Below are positions 18,501 to 30,100 of a stretch of DNA of 35,160 nt, in pieces. The stretch is taken from assembly GCA_034698045.1 (NCBI GenBank), contig JAQGAU010000192.1, forward strand, positions 1 through 35,160. The letters are read 5' to 3'. Source of the DNA: Paramacrobiotus richtersi (Eukaryota; Tardigrada; Eutardigrada; Parachela; Macrobiotidae). The translations under genes and the position numbers were made by a program. Each line of letters opens with the position of its first letter. Positions within the stretch are counted from its first letter, which is position 1. Below the pieces are notes generated by a model. It was not told the origin of the DNA, searched no databases, and was given only the letters and a program-made list of their open reading frames with translations.

Positions 18501-21500
18501 ACGTTACGGGGACTAAAGGAACTGGAGATTCCATAACAACTGGTATTACTTCTTCAGGTGGCAACACATCTTTTTTCTTCGTTCTCGATTTCCGTCGCTT
18601 CTTTTCCATACCTTCTTGAACTTCTAAGGTTGGAGTATTCGGCTCCAGGGTGAGAGTAACCTGTTCTTGCAGCGGAGTCGGTTTTCCATTCGATCTTTCG
18701 ACCAAACTTTTTCGGATCATCTCGCTAACTGGCATACCTTCTCCGACTTTCTCCGTAACCTTTTCCGGTATCAACGACAGCTTCTTGGACTCTCTCCGTT
18801 TCTGTCCCTCTCCAAGCACATCCACTTTTGCGTGCACTGTCTCTGCAGAGATGGTCGGTTCGACGATACTCTGGCGAATCAGTTCACTCAGCGGAGTGTT
18901 GTCCTTGATCTTTCTTTCCATCTGTGCGTTTTCCGCAATGCTCTGGCGGATTAGTTCACTCAACGGTAGATCGATATCTGGCTTCACACTCTTTCGAACA
19001 GTCTGGACCGTTTCAACTGTCTTGGCAGGAGGTGGCTCTTCTGGTTGACCTTTTATCGTGGTGGAGTGCTTTTTCGGTTTGTGTTTGTGCTTATCGGCGT
19101 CCGGTGTGTCGGGTGGCTCGGTCTGGAGTGTGACTCGCTTGGACATATGTTTTCCTTGTGGATCGGTGCGTTCTTTTTTGATTCTCGTGGTCCTTTCAAC
19201 CGGAGTGGATGCCCTTCTTTCTCCAGCGGGCTCTTGACCGGAGGACTGTCTGCTGTGCGGTCGTGATGTTTCTGTCGTTCTGCGATGTTTTGGACGTGGT
19301 CTATCGACGAATTCGTCCAATGGAACTTTGACATCTGGAAGAGTCTGCGGTGGAATGGTCTCTTCTGATTGAAAAGTTGCTGGTGTTTCGTTAACAAGCG
19401 AAATCTTCGTTTTGGCGATGACCTCTTCCACATTTTCCATAAGCTCCCTTGCCAAAACGGTGTCTTGTGCTAATGATAGCATTCTTTCCTGGACGGTTGC
19501 GTCTAGTTTTGAAAGGTCATCATGAGCTTTTTCTGTTCTCCGCTCTGCTGTAGCAACGTCTCGGCTTTCGGAGGTATTCTCGATTGGTGCAAGCCGTTTC
19601 TGATTAGAAGCTGCTGAACCCTCGGATTTCGCTTCTGTTTCCTCCCTTTTCACTTCGGTTGACTTCCTCTTGGGTTTCTTCGAAGAGCGATGTTTTTCTG
19701 TAATGTTTACAGTAGCCGCTAAAACCGGATGCTCTCCCAAACTGACAGGAACAATCGTAGCGGAAACAATGGAGTCGTTTGGTTCGGTTGATTGCAGAAT
19801 TTCTTTGTCAGCAACACTTGCATCTTCCATCTTTAGTGGAACTGCTTTGTCCAACTGAATAGCCATGTTTTCCGCTTCCTTATTCTCCGATTGCAAAGGA
19901 ATCTGGTTCTTCTTGACATTGTCAACTTCAGAAGATAGAATGTCCTCTTTGTTGACAGGAACGGAAGTTGAACCAACTGGTTCTGAAATGACAACGCTGG
20001 TCTTCCCCGTTTTCGATTCTTTCCGCTTCTTCTTCGCTTTCCCACTTTCGGATCGTTTCTTCTTTTCAAGACTTGGTTCTTTCACCGTGGTACTTTGTGC
20101 GGGAGATGCTGTTAGTTGCTCTGGCGTTGGAGGCGGAGTTACTGATATCCTGTTACTGTCGGAAGTCTGTGTTATTTCGCTTGGCAAACCATTTTCAGTG
20201 TTCACCGTGTTGTTTGCACCATCGGAAATGATGCCGTTGAGCAGAATCTCGGCTTGGATCTCTGTTGGCTCGCGAACACGTTTATCCAAAACGGAAAACT
20301 CACGCGATTGTCTTGTACTGCTCGCATCTGCGGTAGGTTGCAGCGTCCTTTTAGCCTTCATTTGAAACGCACTGTCAGTGTTTTCTTGATTGCGGGTTTC
20401 ATTGAAAACAATTTCCTTTATGAAAACTTTGGCCTGGAACTCAGTCGGCTCACGCGTTCGCGCGTGCGAAACAGGCATCTCACTTGACTGCCTCGCATTG
20501 CTCGATGCTGTGGTCATTCCAGGTTCAGTCGTTAGATTCGAGGCTAATCTACTGCTTGCGTTCTCGTTGGTTATCTCAGCATTTGAAACGATGTCAGCAA
20601 GCAGGTTCGAAGCCTGGATCGCAGTCGGCTCTCGGGAACGCTTTTCGGATCGTGCATTCGCATTGGCATCCGATTGCTTGGTCGGTTCATCCGTGGCCTT
20701 GTTCGGAATCCTGATGTCGGCTTGCAGCAAACTGCGGCCGCTCTTATTCACCGCTGCGGATGGCGCGATGTCAGCAGGTGGTTTCTCTGTGGGTTGAACA
20801 CTTGTCTGACGAGATGGCTTGTCGTTGTCAGTTGAATCACGTTGTTGGGATTTCTTTTTAGAGCCTTTGATACCTTTCGAAGATTTTGCCTTCTGTGCGA
20901 CTTCAGGATTCTGTTTCAAGTCTTCCGCATTTGACTCAACGCCTTCGGTGAGATTCTTCGCCTGGAGAGCACGTTCCTGTTCAGGATTCTTAACTGGATC
21001 AGGGATTTCCGCTTTCTCAGTCGCAGTTTTCGTGACCTTTGCTACCGACTGTTTTTCTGCTTTCGGATCGCGTTTTTTCTCCTCCAGCCATTCATTATGC
21101 AGATTCTCCGGACCAACAGGCACAACAACCACGGGTTTTGGCTTTTCCGTTGGAGAGCCAGTAGAAACGGTTGTTTTTGACTCACCCCCAGCGTCTGCAT
21201 TCTGATCAAATGTTTCCACACCTTGTACTATGCTGTCGAGAAGATCCTCTGCCTGGATAGCCGTAGGTTCTCGGGAACGCACAACCAGTTGTTCTTCCTT
21301 CATTAAATCTCCTTCCACACTCACACTTTTCCTCTCTCTCTTCGTCGCAACTTCAGCAACAATATCATCCAGCAAATCCTCCGCCTGGATGGTCGTTGGT
21401 TCCCGCAACCGCTTAATGGACGGTACAGATTCATTTGGCTGCAGTTTTCCCAAGAGCTGTGACACCAGTTGGGACGCGGCCAATTCTGTCAGCTCCCGAT

Positions 21501-22450
21501 GGCGTCCATGGTTGGATCCGAGTTGAACAGACTGGACACTCAGTCGTCCGTTGGAAATGACGACCGCTGAAGGGATAAAGGCTACAAATTAGTCAGAAAT
21601 GGAACTGCAAGAGAAACTACAGTTCGTTTCATAAGGTTCTTGGTGCAGTGTACAAAAGGTCATAATTTCAGTGTATTTCCTCTCTGTCTACGTCGCCGTA
21701 TGTATTTCTCACATGCTATCGTATGACTTCAGTTAGTCGGAAATTACAGTCATTACTGATTTTCCCTACTGGTACGGTAAGTTCCTGCAGATTCTTGGTA
21801 CGCTATTTTTGGTTGTTTTCGTAATAAAGCAGGGAAGTGGATAAGAATCTTCGAAGCGAAACCATTAACCGGAAAGAAAGATTCGAACTACCTAGTTTCA
21901 GAATTAAAGTAAAGGGATCGAGATAACACAACTGTGCACAGGCAAAATCCATGGCTAGTTCGAAAAGCATTACTGACAAGGAAATCTTTCCAACATTCAC
22001 AGAGCAGACAAAAAAGCAAAAAGTAAACGATCAGCACTCATACCACGAACATACCGTTAATGTGTTGAGACGACCGCTTCGAACACTGCACCCAGTTCCT
22101 TACAAAACGCACTGTACGACTAAAACTCTCGACTTACGTACTCAACGCGACAACTAACCAGGAGGCGGCCGCTCTTCGACACCTTCGCCATTTGGACGTC
22201 GCTTGGCGTCTGTATCGGTACGCGGAGTTTTCGCACGGTGCTCTGATGTGCGCGACGACTTTCCCTTCTCTTTCGTAACATCAACAACAGGGTTAATTGG
22301 AGAATTATCAAGATCTGTGGTTTCGGAGGGTGCAACAACAGAATCAGGCTTGGGACGAGATTTTTTAGATTTACGGGCAGATTTCGCAGGATTTACTGGA
22401 GCATCGTTTAGAGGCGGTTCGGGCGATTTTTCATCATCATTTTGCAACAT
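15536..22450 (-). CDS. CK1-family Ser/Thr kinase with giant repeat-bearing N-terminus and CYCC tail (5 exons, ~1,757 aa)
   Basis: Exons (minus): 22,159-22,450; 17,655-21,566; 16,920-17,250; 16,012-16,598; 15,536-15,687. Phases agree at all four junctions. Residues 1-1,330 are polar and low-complexity, with six REPT-IQA-LL-IV repeats (122-547), three LSELIRQS repeats (about 966-1,055), Pro-rich (about 1,190-1,265) and Lys/His-rich (about 1,275-1,310) stretches. The kinase domain (about 1,335-1,625) has GKGGFG, AIKLE (K1368), VMDLLGPSLEDYF, YSDIKPEN (D1459, K1461), DFG (D1482), YRDDLESIGY and RGRLPWQG. The key catalytic residues are intact, but the HRD Arg is Ser. The wording is CK1-like, closest to the gamma/Yck type. 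The protein ends GGCYCC, suggesting palmitoylation and membrane attachment. Exon 2 alone is 3.9 kb. Confidence 0.88.
18694..18966 (-). repeat. Three in-frame copies of a P[LV]SE[LM]IR[QK]S[IL] motif
   Basis: PLSELIRQSIAEN, PLSELIRQSIVEP and PVSEMIRKSLVER lie 24 and 54 residues apart in the kinase N-terminal region. They are short helical motifs of unknown role, distinct from the REPT repeats further upstream. Confidence 0.7.
20218..21495 (-). repeat. Six in-frame copies of a REPT-IQA-xx-LL-xx-IV amphipathic motif
   Basis: Copies within the kinase N-terminus: 21,442-21,495 (RELTELAASQLVSQLLGKL); 21,349-21,405 (REPTTIQAEDLLDDIVAEV); 21,217-21,273 (REPTAIQAEDLLDSIVQGV); 20,578-20,634 (REPTAIQASNLLADIVSNA); 20,398-20,454 (REPTEFQAKVFIKEIVFNE); 20,218-20,274 (REPTEIQAEILLNGIISDG). 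The first five satisfy the hydrophobic spacing known for RII-binding helices of A-kinase anchoring proteins; the last fails only at its final position. A weaker copy (ALQAKNLTEGVESNA) lies between the third and fourth. Confidence 0.8.
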
Positions 22451-22714
22451 TTTATCAGAAGCATTACTGTGTTAACGGAGCTGAAATCGGGCAAAGTTCG
22501 AACTGAGTCGGTTGCCACGGAAATGTAGCGCGCTGGCTCAGCCTTAACAAGATCTTGCTGTGTGTACATTCACAGTTCACTTAACGCGAACCGTAACCTT
22601 TACTCCTAAGACCAATTTTGTAGAAACACCGTTCCACGCTCAAGTGACGAATTTTAACATATTGTGCGATACTCGTTGTAAAAGATGACTTTTTGTAGTT
22701 CAGTCACTCATGTG

Positions 22715-22960
22715 TCGCGCAGTTAGGTTTCCGAGCTGATTTGGCGGGCTTCACTGGGGCATCGTTCGGGGGCTGCTCGGGCTGTTTTTATAGAGCAGTG
22801 ATCGGTCAAAGTTCGAACTGTGTTGGTTGCCATCGGAAACGAAGCCTGGCAGAATGGAATTCGAAGAGACTTGCCTCGAGTGGTTTGTCAGTTAGCTCTT
22901 GCTGAGTGCGCATTCGCATTAGCATACACCGTTACACGTTGGACGCAGCTGAATGCTGGT
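22715..22960 (-). pseudogene. Decayed partial duplicate of the 5' end of the CK1-family kinase gene
   Basis: This stretch resembles 22,355-22,620, which covers the first exon and leader of the kinase gene. The minus strand reads PEQPPNDAPVKPAKSARK, against PEPPLNDAPVNPAKSARK in the gene. The flanking leader CAAAGTTCGAACTG and a more distal CTTGCTG..CATTC segment are also shared. The copy lacks about 45 bp that contain the start codon and first codons, and the frame ends soon after (NCATHE-stop). It is a truncated tandem copy lying head-to-tail with the parent, about 350 bp upstream of it. Confidence 0.75.
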
Positions 22961-23264
22961 GACAATCCTCAAGAATGCAAAACGATCGTTCCTTACGCAT
23001 AAACGGGAAGTTGCCATATATCGGGCGCTTTATGGTTTATTGGTTCAGCACAGAACACGATAGACGCAGTCACGCAGAACACACAACAAATTCGACTTTT
23101 TAACAACGTATTAGAGTTTCTAAACGTAACGACACCTGGGCCGTATTCAGATCCGTTAACCACATCCATAAACACCAAAGTGATTAATAGTAATAATCGG
23201 TTAACGATTAAACAATCGTCTGTGCTAACCATAGTGATAACACTGTCACTTGTTCATCCAGCGG

Positions 23265-23531
23265 TTAGCCGCACGGGCAGCTGCACATTGCTGGTGGTGA
23301 CGATGCCGGTCGCCCATATGGCCAGGTGCTAGGTTTATGAAAGCTACCGAGCTGTCGTTGCGCAGAAGGAGAACCGCTAAAGCGCTGACTGCGGGCATGG
23401 GCATCGGGCGCCGGCGCTATGTGGTAGGCGTTGGGCGTCATGTCGTGGTAGCTGTAATCCTGGGCGACGGCCCACGGGCCGCTGAGGGACACCACACTGA
23501 CCAGTATCATCCATGTCGTCCAGCTACACAT
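23265..23531 (-). CDS. Candidate secreted peptide precursor C (88 aa)
   Basis: The ATG opens a signal peptide (MCSWTTWMILVSVVSLSGPW, cleavage probably after AVA at residue 23). A Tyr/Asp start, QDYSYHDMTPNAYH, and a Pro/Ser-rich body with Arg-based potential cleavage sites (RSQRF, AQRQL) follow. The segment STWPYGR, where Gly-Arg could specify an amidated WPY end, comes next, and the protein ends with a four-Cys tail, MCSCPCG. The layout suits a neuropeptide or secreted-peptide precursor. It is not an obvious paralogue of the peptide genes at 3,086 and 10,689. A splice near the end would change the Cys tail. Confidence 0.5.
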   Translation of the reverse strand: MCSWTTWMILVSVVSLSGPWAVAQDYSYHDMTPNAYHIAPAPDAHARSQRFSGSPSAQRQLGSFHKPSTWPYGRPASSPPAMCSCPCG

Positions 23532-24179
23532 CCTTGTGATTTCGTGTATAATAGGCGGAAGATTAATTTACCAATTAAATCTGAGAAACAAGGCAAATAT
23601 GAACGGAACACCAACAAATAATGCCCAAGGTATACACGAGGTTGCCAAGGGGCACTCCACCGCTCCATAATCCTGATTCACGTTAGATAGGAAAGAACGT
23701 AACACATGGTCAACGTTTATCTCAGACAACATGAGATGATTGTGTCCGTTGTGTGTACGTCAGAGCCGTGTATTCGGGAATTTGGCAAATTATGCTTATG
23801 CGGAAATTGATTGGTGACCTTTCTCATTTTGTGCGCGATTAGTGTCCTGTAACGTCCGTATCGTATTGTAGACTTTGCAATTGTTGTTTGCAGTATTTCC
23901 GATATTACGATCCATCTTTCTGCAAGTGCCGACTGTGAAAACACTCGTTCTTTTTCATTGTACAAAATTTTTCATAAACACACCTCACCTGAGAATTTTT
24001 GCACCCAAAAATAACATTGCAAACGTAAAAGCAGATCCAAGCCAAAATTGTAACCCATTTTAAACGGCGCAAAAATGTGCGACAATTCTCCATAACAGAT
24101 GTGAAAACATTTCAAAACATCAAGAGCTTCGAGATCGACAGAGATTCCAGTAGTCACAACGCATTTCCGCACAGTAACA
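23532..24179. other. Intergenic / 3' flank of MAU2, with unexplained open stretches
   Basis: Minus-strand frames at about 23,995-24,193 and 23,845-23,949 are open, and each is bordered by a plausible acceptor (TTTCTGTAG, TTTTCACAG) and donor (GTGAGG, GTCACC). The first contains HICYGELSHIFAPFKM and the second SALAERWIVISEIL. They could be exons of an unrecognised gene or 3'UTR of MAU2. Phases do not support a clear join, so I annotate no CDS. Confidence 0.25.
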
Positions 24180-27100
24180 TCACCCGCCGGTCCACTACAG
24201 AAAAGACACCATTTTGTAGTTAAAATACTCAGAAATTATTTGAATACGTTTAAAACGCATATTATCAGCTAGTAATATTTTTTAATTTTCAAAAGTTTAC
24301 GGGAAGAATTGACACATTAAACACAAGTAACAATTTACACAAATTTTTTATGGAAATATTAAGAAAATAAAAATACAGAGATTTCAGGATTTCAGTCGCC
24401 AGCATATTTAGAAAAGCAAATTTAAACAAAAGTTATAAATATACAAAAGAAGTTTCTAAATTGATCAAAATAGCACCGGAATCATAATTGCAAGCCTTGG
24501 TTTTTAGACTACAGTAACGCGAAGAAAATGGTTCGAAATTCGAAGAAAATGACCAAGAAAATCTTAAAAAAAATGAAAAAATTCCAATTAAAATTATTAC
24601 AGAAATAAATAAATAATATTATTAAAATACAGAATGATATTAAAGAATTACCAAAAAATGTCTTTAAAAATCATAAAACTTCAAGTTAAAATAATTATTG
24701 AATTAAATAAATGAAAGTATTAAAATACAGAATGATATTAAAAATTACCAAAAAACGTCTTTAAAAAATCATAAAAATTCCAATTAGAATTATTACAGAA
24801 TTAAATAAATAAAAGTGTTAAAACACAGAATGATATCAAAAATTACCAAAAAATGTCTTTAAAAATCATAAAAATTCCAACTACAATTATTATCGAACTA
24901 AATACATAAAAGTATTAAAATACAGAATGGTACTGAAAATGACCACAAAATGTCTTCAAAAATCATAAAAATTATTATTGAATTAAATAAATAAAATTAT
25001 TAAAATACAGAATGATACTAGAAAATTACCACACAGATTACAGAATAACTTATATAATACTACTAAAAAGTATAGTATTAAGAAATTGCGAAAACATGCA
25101 TTTCTAAAAAAAATGGGAAATATAGTTTCGGAAACGATATGAAAACCAATGTATAACAGACTTTGTTAAAAATATACCTGCAACGTGCTCAGTTTGGGAT
25201 TCCTCTGGACAAGCGCCATTTCCTGCGACTCACGCTCTGCCAGGGTATTCATCTTCAGTGTGGAGGTGGAGCTGTTGGCCATATCGCCGCAATACCCGTA
25301 AACATCTACACGCCGAATGATAAAACGAATAAGTATCAATAATTCCACAAGAAACTGCTCTTTTTTTTTGCTGTTGTTTCATTCACCAATACAGTATTGC
25401 CAATTACGTATCGTTTTTCCAGCATTTTTTTATTGTTTTTATTTTATTTATTTCCATCTTCATGCTGGGCTTTTTACTGTTCTTTTAGTGTTGTTGTTAA
25501 AACCAATTATGCATGTATAATTAAGTAAAAAAAAACAATGCTTACTTCACAAATAAAAAACAATGAAAAAACAGGTCTAAAAAGGGAAATAATAATAATT
25601 TAAAAAATATGAAAAATCAAACACAGTAGAAAGGAAACAAAAACAGAGAAAATTGGGTTAAAAACTTTATAAAACATTCATAAAAAAAAAATGAAAAAGG
25701 AGTTTCAGCCTTAATAAAAAACAAGCAAATGAACAGGGAAAAACAGGTCTAAAGATGGAAATAAAAAATAATTTTAAAAATATGAAAAATTATAAACAGA
25801 TTTATGAAAACAAACAAAAACAGAGAAAACTGGGTGAAAAACTTTACAAGAAATTCATAAAAAATAAATTAAAAAAACCAGTTTCAGCCAAAATTACGGT
25901 TGTTTGATTGTATTGTGCCTAATAAATACAAAAAAACGAACAACGAACAAAATAAAATATACAGGAAGTTAGGTTAAACAATAAAACAAAAGTGAACAAA
26001 AGCAAAAAAAAATTACCAAAAATAAAAAAAAGAGCGACGCTTTCCAGTCGTGACCAGAATCGTTGGATTCTGATAAATACCAGTCAACTCACCGGCAGCC
26101 ACCTTCAGGGCGTTACTGGACAACTGCGGATAGGGGATCTTCTCGGCCAGATCCACGGCCGTCGTGGCCACCTTGAGCGCATCCGGCAGCAGTCCCAGGG
26201 CGGCGCAGTTCCGCGACAGCAGCGCCAAGGCGACGGCCATCAGCTGATTGAGATCCTCTTCGTTGCTCATCTGCAGGGCACTGCGCAGCACCATCTTGGC
26301 GTCCAAGTGCCGATTCTACCCGGAAACAATCACTTTCAGATTAACTGATGAATTTTAATGACTATCGAGGAGAATTTATCATATTATTATACATACGTTA
26401 CCGCTTTGACCGCAGCTCAATTCCCTTCATTCCTTTTGTTTTCCTGATTTAACTTTCCTATTTTTTTAATTTTCTAAATTTGATTTGTCAAATTACCTTT
26501 ACTCAGTTTTCGTTTATTGACTTCTCCTGCCTTTATGTTATTAGCAGATATACTTTGCTTTATTTCACTCACATTTGCTTCGGCAGTTTCCGATTTATTT
26601 CTTTTACTTCTACAAATATTATTACCAATTATTTAAAGTTTTTCGCGCATGTGCTTTCATTGCTCTTTATTTGTTTTATTTAATTTTTATTCCATATTTC
26701 TGTATTAACAGTATTATTAATTTGCAGTTTGTTCTTGTATTTCTACTATCATTATTACCATTTATTGATAGTTTTTCGAGCATGTGCTTTCATTGCTCTT
26801 TATTCACTTTTCTTTAATTTCTTAAATTTCTTTTAATTTATCTTTTACATTTCTGTCTTAATTATTCTATTCTTTCTTTCACGGCTATAAATGCTACTAC
26901 GAATTTCTTCACTATTCGCTGCGTATTTCCCTCCTCTGACCTCAGTGATGGCCTTGAGCGCCTGCACCAACGACGCAGCGCACCGCAGTCCCACGTTCTC
27001 CACGCCCAGCTGCTCCGGCAAGCAGCGTTGTGCCACGCCCGCCAGATCCATCCAGCGTTGCTGCCGATAGTACACCACGGCCTGGTTGACATTCACCAGC

Positions 27101-30100
27101 GCCATCATTTCCCCACTCTGACACCACCTAGACGAACACTGGCAAATTTCGTCTGCACAAAATAAGGCATTGTACTTGCATTTCCTTCATGGATTTTTTT
27201 TTAATTTTTTCTATAAATTAGTATTTATTTTGTTCAATTTTTACTTTAAATTAGTATACATTTTCTTCAAACTTTCCTTTAAATTAGTATTTATTTCGTT
27301 TACATTTTCCTTTAAATCACTATTTATTACGTTTTCATTTTTCTTTGAATTAGTAGTATCTACTTAGTTTAATTATTCGCTTCAATTACTAGTAAGTTTC
27401 TTTAAATTTTCATTACGTAGTTTGGTAAGCTGTCAACGTTAGTACAACAGCAGCAACAATTCAGTCGATACACTGCACTGTCGTCTCCGAAAGGTAAAGA
27501 CTTTACTCATTAAAATCCAAGACAAGAATGGAAAAATTACTCTAAAAAACTGCTTTTCTCGGTATAACACAATCTCATAAAAATTCACGAAAATCGTATA
27601 AACAATTTACAACTAAATTAAAAAATCGAAAGTATGTCATAGTATTTCAAATTACACATTAAACCATGCTTAACATTCTCTCCGATTTAATTTTGACTGA
27701 TCTTAACATTCATCTAATATAACAGACAAAAAAGTCTACATATCATACAAACTAAAACTGAAATAAAATCAAGCGGATTTCAAAATTCAAATCAAAAACT
27801 CTATCAGAAATGAAATACAACCGAAAAGGAGGAAACTAACCGGTAGGCGTAAGCGAACTGCGACTCGGCCACTTCGTTGTATCCAAACTGCAGCGCACAC
27901 ATGCCCAACAAGATATGCAACTGGCAGCGACGACTCCGTAGTAAACTCGGGTTCTGACAACTGAAAAGCAGTAAACACAAATAATGTCACAGTGCAATAA
28001 AATTAATAAAACATTTTATCATATTACTTTTTTTTGTTGCGCTATAGGAAAGTATTCAGTCATCTACTTTATCTTGCACGTAATTCTCCATTTTATTTGT
28101 TAATCTAATTGTTGGGCGAACATTTAATTAGCTTAAAATAAGAACAGGTATTTTCGGAGGGAAACACTGTCTTTTATTATTAGATATTAAATAATTAACA
28201 TAATCCGCGCGAAACTATTCCATTATTCATTTATATTGTTTCGATGCTATTTAACTGGTCAATAAAAAAAAAGAGGGTACTCTTTACTTTATTGATTAAT
28301 ATAACTGCTGGGAACAAAATATTTGTTGCTGCAGTTGTTGGGGAAAAACATTTCAATAAATACTAATAAAAACAGGTATTTTTGATCTTTATTTTATTTT
28401 TTAATATAATTGTTGGGGAAATATCATTTAATTAAATACCAATAAAAACAGGTATTGTCGGAAAAACAGTTGCTGGTATCGTTGTAATTGACACATTGTT
28501 CAAATGCTGACCATAATGTGAGGTAGTCCGTTGTCAGCTCGAGGGCCTGATTGAGGCGACACGTGGACAGGCTGATGGGAATGACGTGCTGGTACAGGAC
28601 ACAGCGCAGTTCCGCCTGCAGAGCGCTGTTCTCCAGTCCGACGAATCCCGACAAACACGCCTGGCACCGCTTGAACAGTCGATCCAGCTTGTCGTGGTAG
28701 CCCACCAATGCGAAAAACTGCGCTGAAACTACACCACAAACAGCTTACAAAAGTGCTGAAATTAAACTGCAAAATAATAAAAAAGTCATGAAACAAATAA
28801 ATAAATAACAGAAAAAAATAAAAGTATTTCGTATGCATAATATAAAATAACAAATAAAAATTACAAGCATTGAAAAACGAAATAAACGAATAACAGTAAT
28901 AATTCAGATGCATAAATGCGCACAATGATCTCGAAAAATATGCCCAAAACTTACAACAAAATTTCGATATTTATAACACTTCTTCTACAAAATTGTCCCT
29001 GCAAATCACAGCAAAAAATCTGTCAAAAAAATTCTTATGTTTCACTATTGACAAAAGCCTACTAAAGCGGCAGCTAATCTCGAAAAACACGAAACAAATT
29101 AAAACAAATTTTAATATAAATAAATCAGGTAATCGAACGTAATTATACATCCAGTTACGTTAGATTCCGATAAGAACCGATGCAGACAACCATAACCATA
29201 ATTTCAAAATGGTAAAAAGGTTGCCATGTCATCAACTCCCTTACCGGCATAGTACAACGCCGGCAGCAGCGTCCGCGGCGCCACAGTGAACATTTCCAGC
29301 GGGTGTGACGTGGGCGTGGCCTGGTGGTGGGCGCGCTGGGTCAGGACGTCGTGGGCGGTCTGTAGGGCCTGGATGAAGGGGCGTACCGACTTGGCCTGCG
29401 ACAAAACAGCTGCAAACAACCTGCAGCATCAGATTAAACGAGAATCCGTGTACCTGGCCCATGTTCAGCCGGCACAGCGTCTGCAGTGCCAACAGGTAGA
29501 AGCGCAGCTCCTGCTGCAGCCCAGGGGCCACCGGGACGCCGGGCGCGTCCAGGGTGGCGGTGATGTCGCGGAGGGAGGTGATGGCGGATTGGTACTGCTT
29601 GGCACGGATGAATACCTACATTATCATACAATTTTCCATCAACTGTTTATCTGAGGTCGGGATCTTTTTTTTCATATTTTTCTGAGATCAAACCTTTCGG
29701 AAAACATAGTTTCAAATACGAAACCAAACCAAAACGTTAGAATTCACTTCATCCGTTGCTTCATAGGCATTTTTGATTTTTCTAACATTTTCTAAGAATT
29801 AATTAATAATTTTACAATGCTTCCAGAACAATTGCCAAGGTTGTTATACAAAAAACGTGCAACTGGTTTTTGTGTTGTTCGTGTTTATTCGCTTCCTTTT
29901 TTCCATATTTTCTGAGAACAAACCTTTCTGAAATGTGCCCAGTTAAAAATATAAAATCAAACCAAAACGTCAGAATTCACTTACTCCATTGCTTCATCGG
30001 CATTTTTGATTTCTCTAACAATTTCTAAGAATCAATTAACACTTTTACAATGCTTTTAGAACAATTGCAAAGATTGTTACGCAGAAAACGTGCTATTGGT

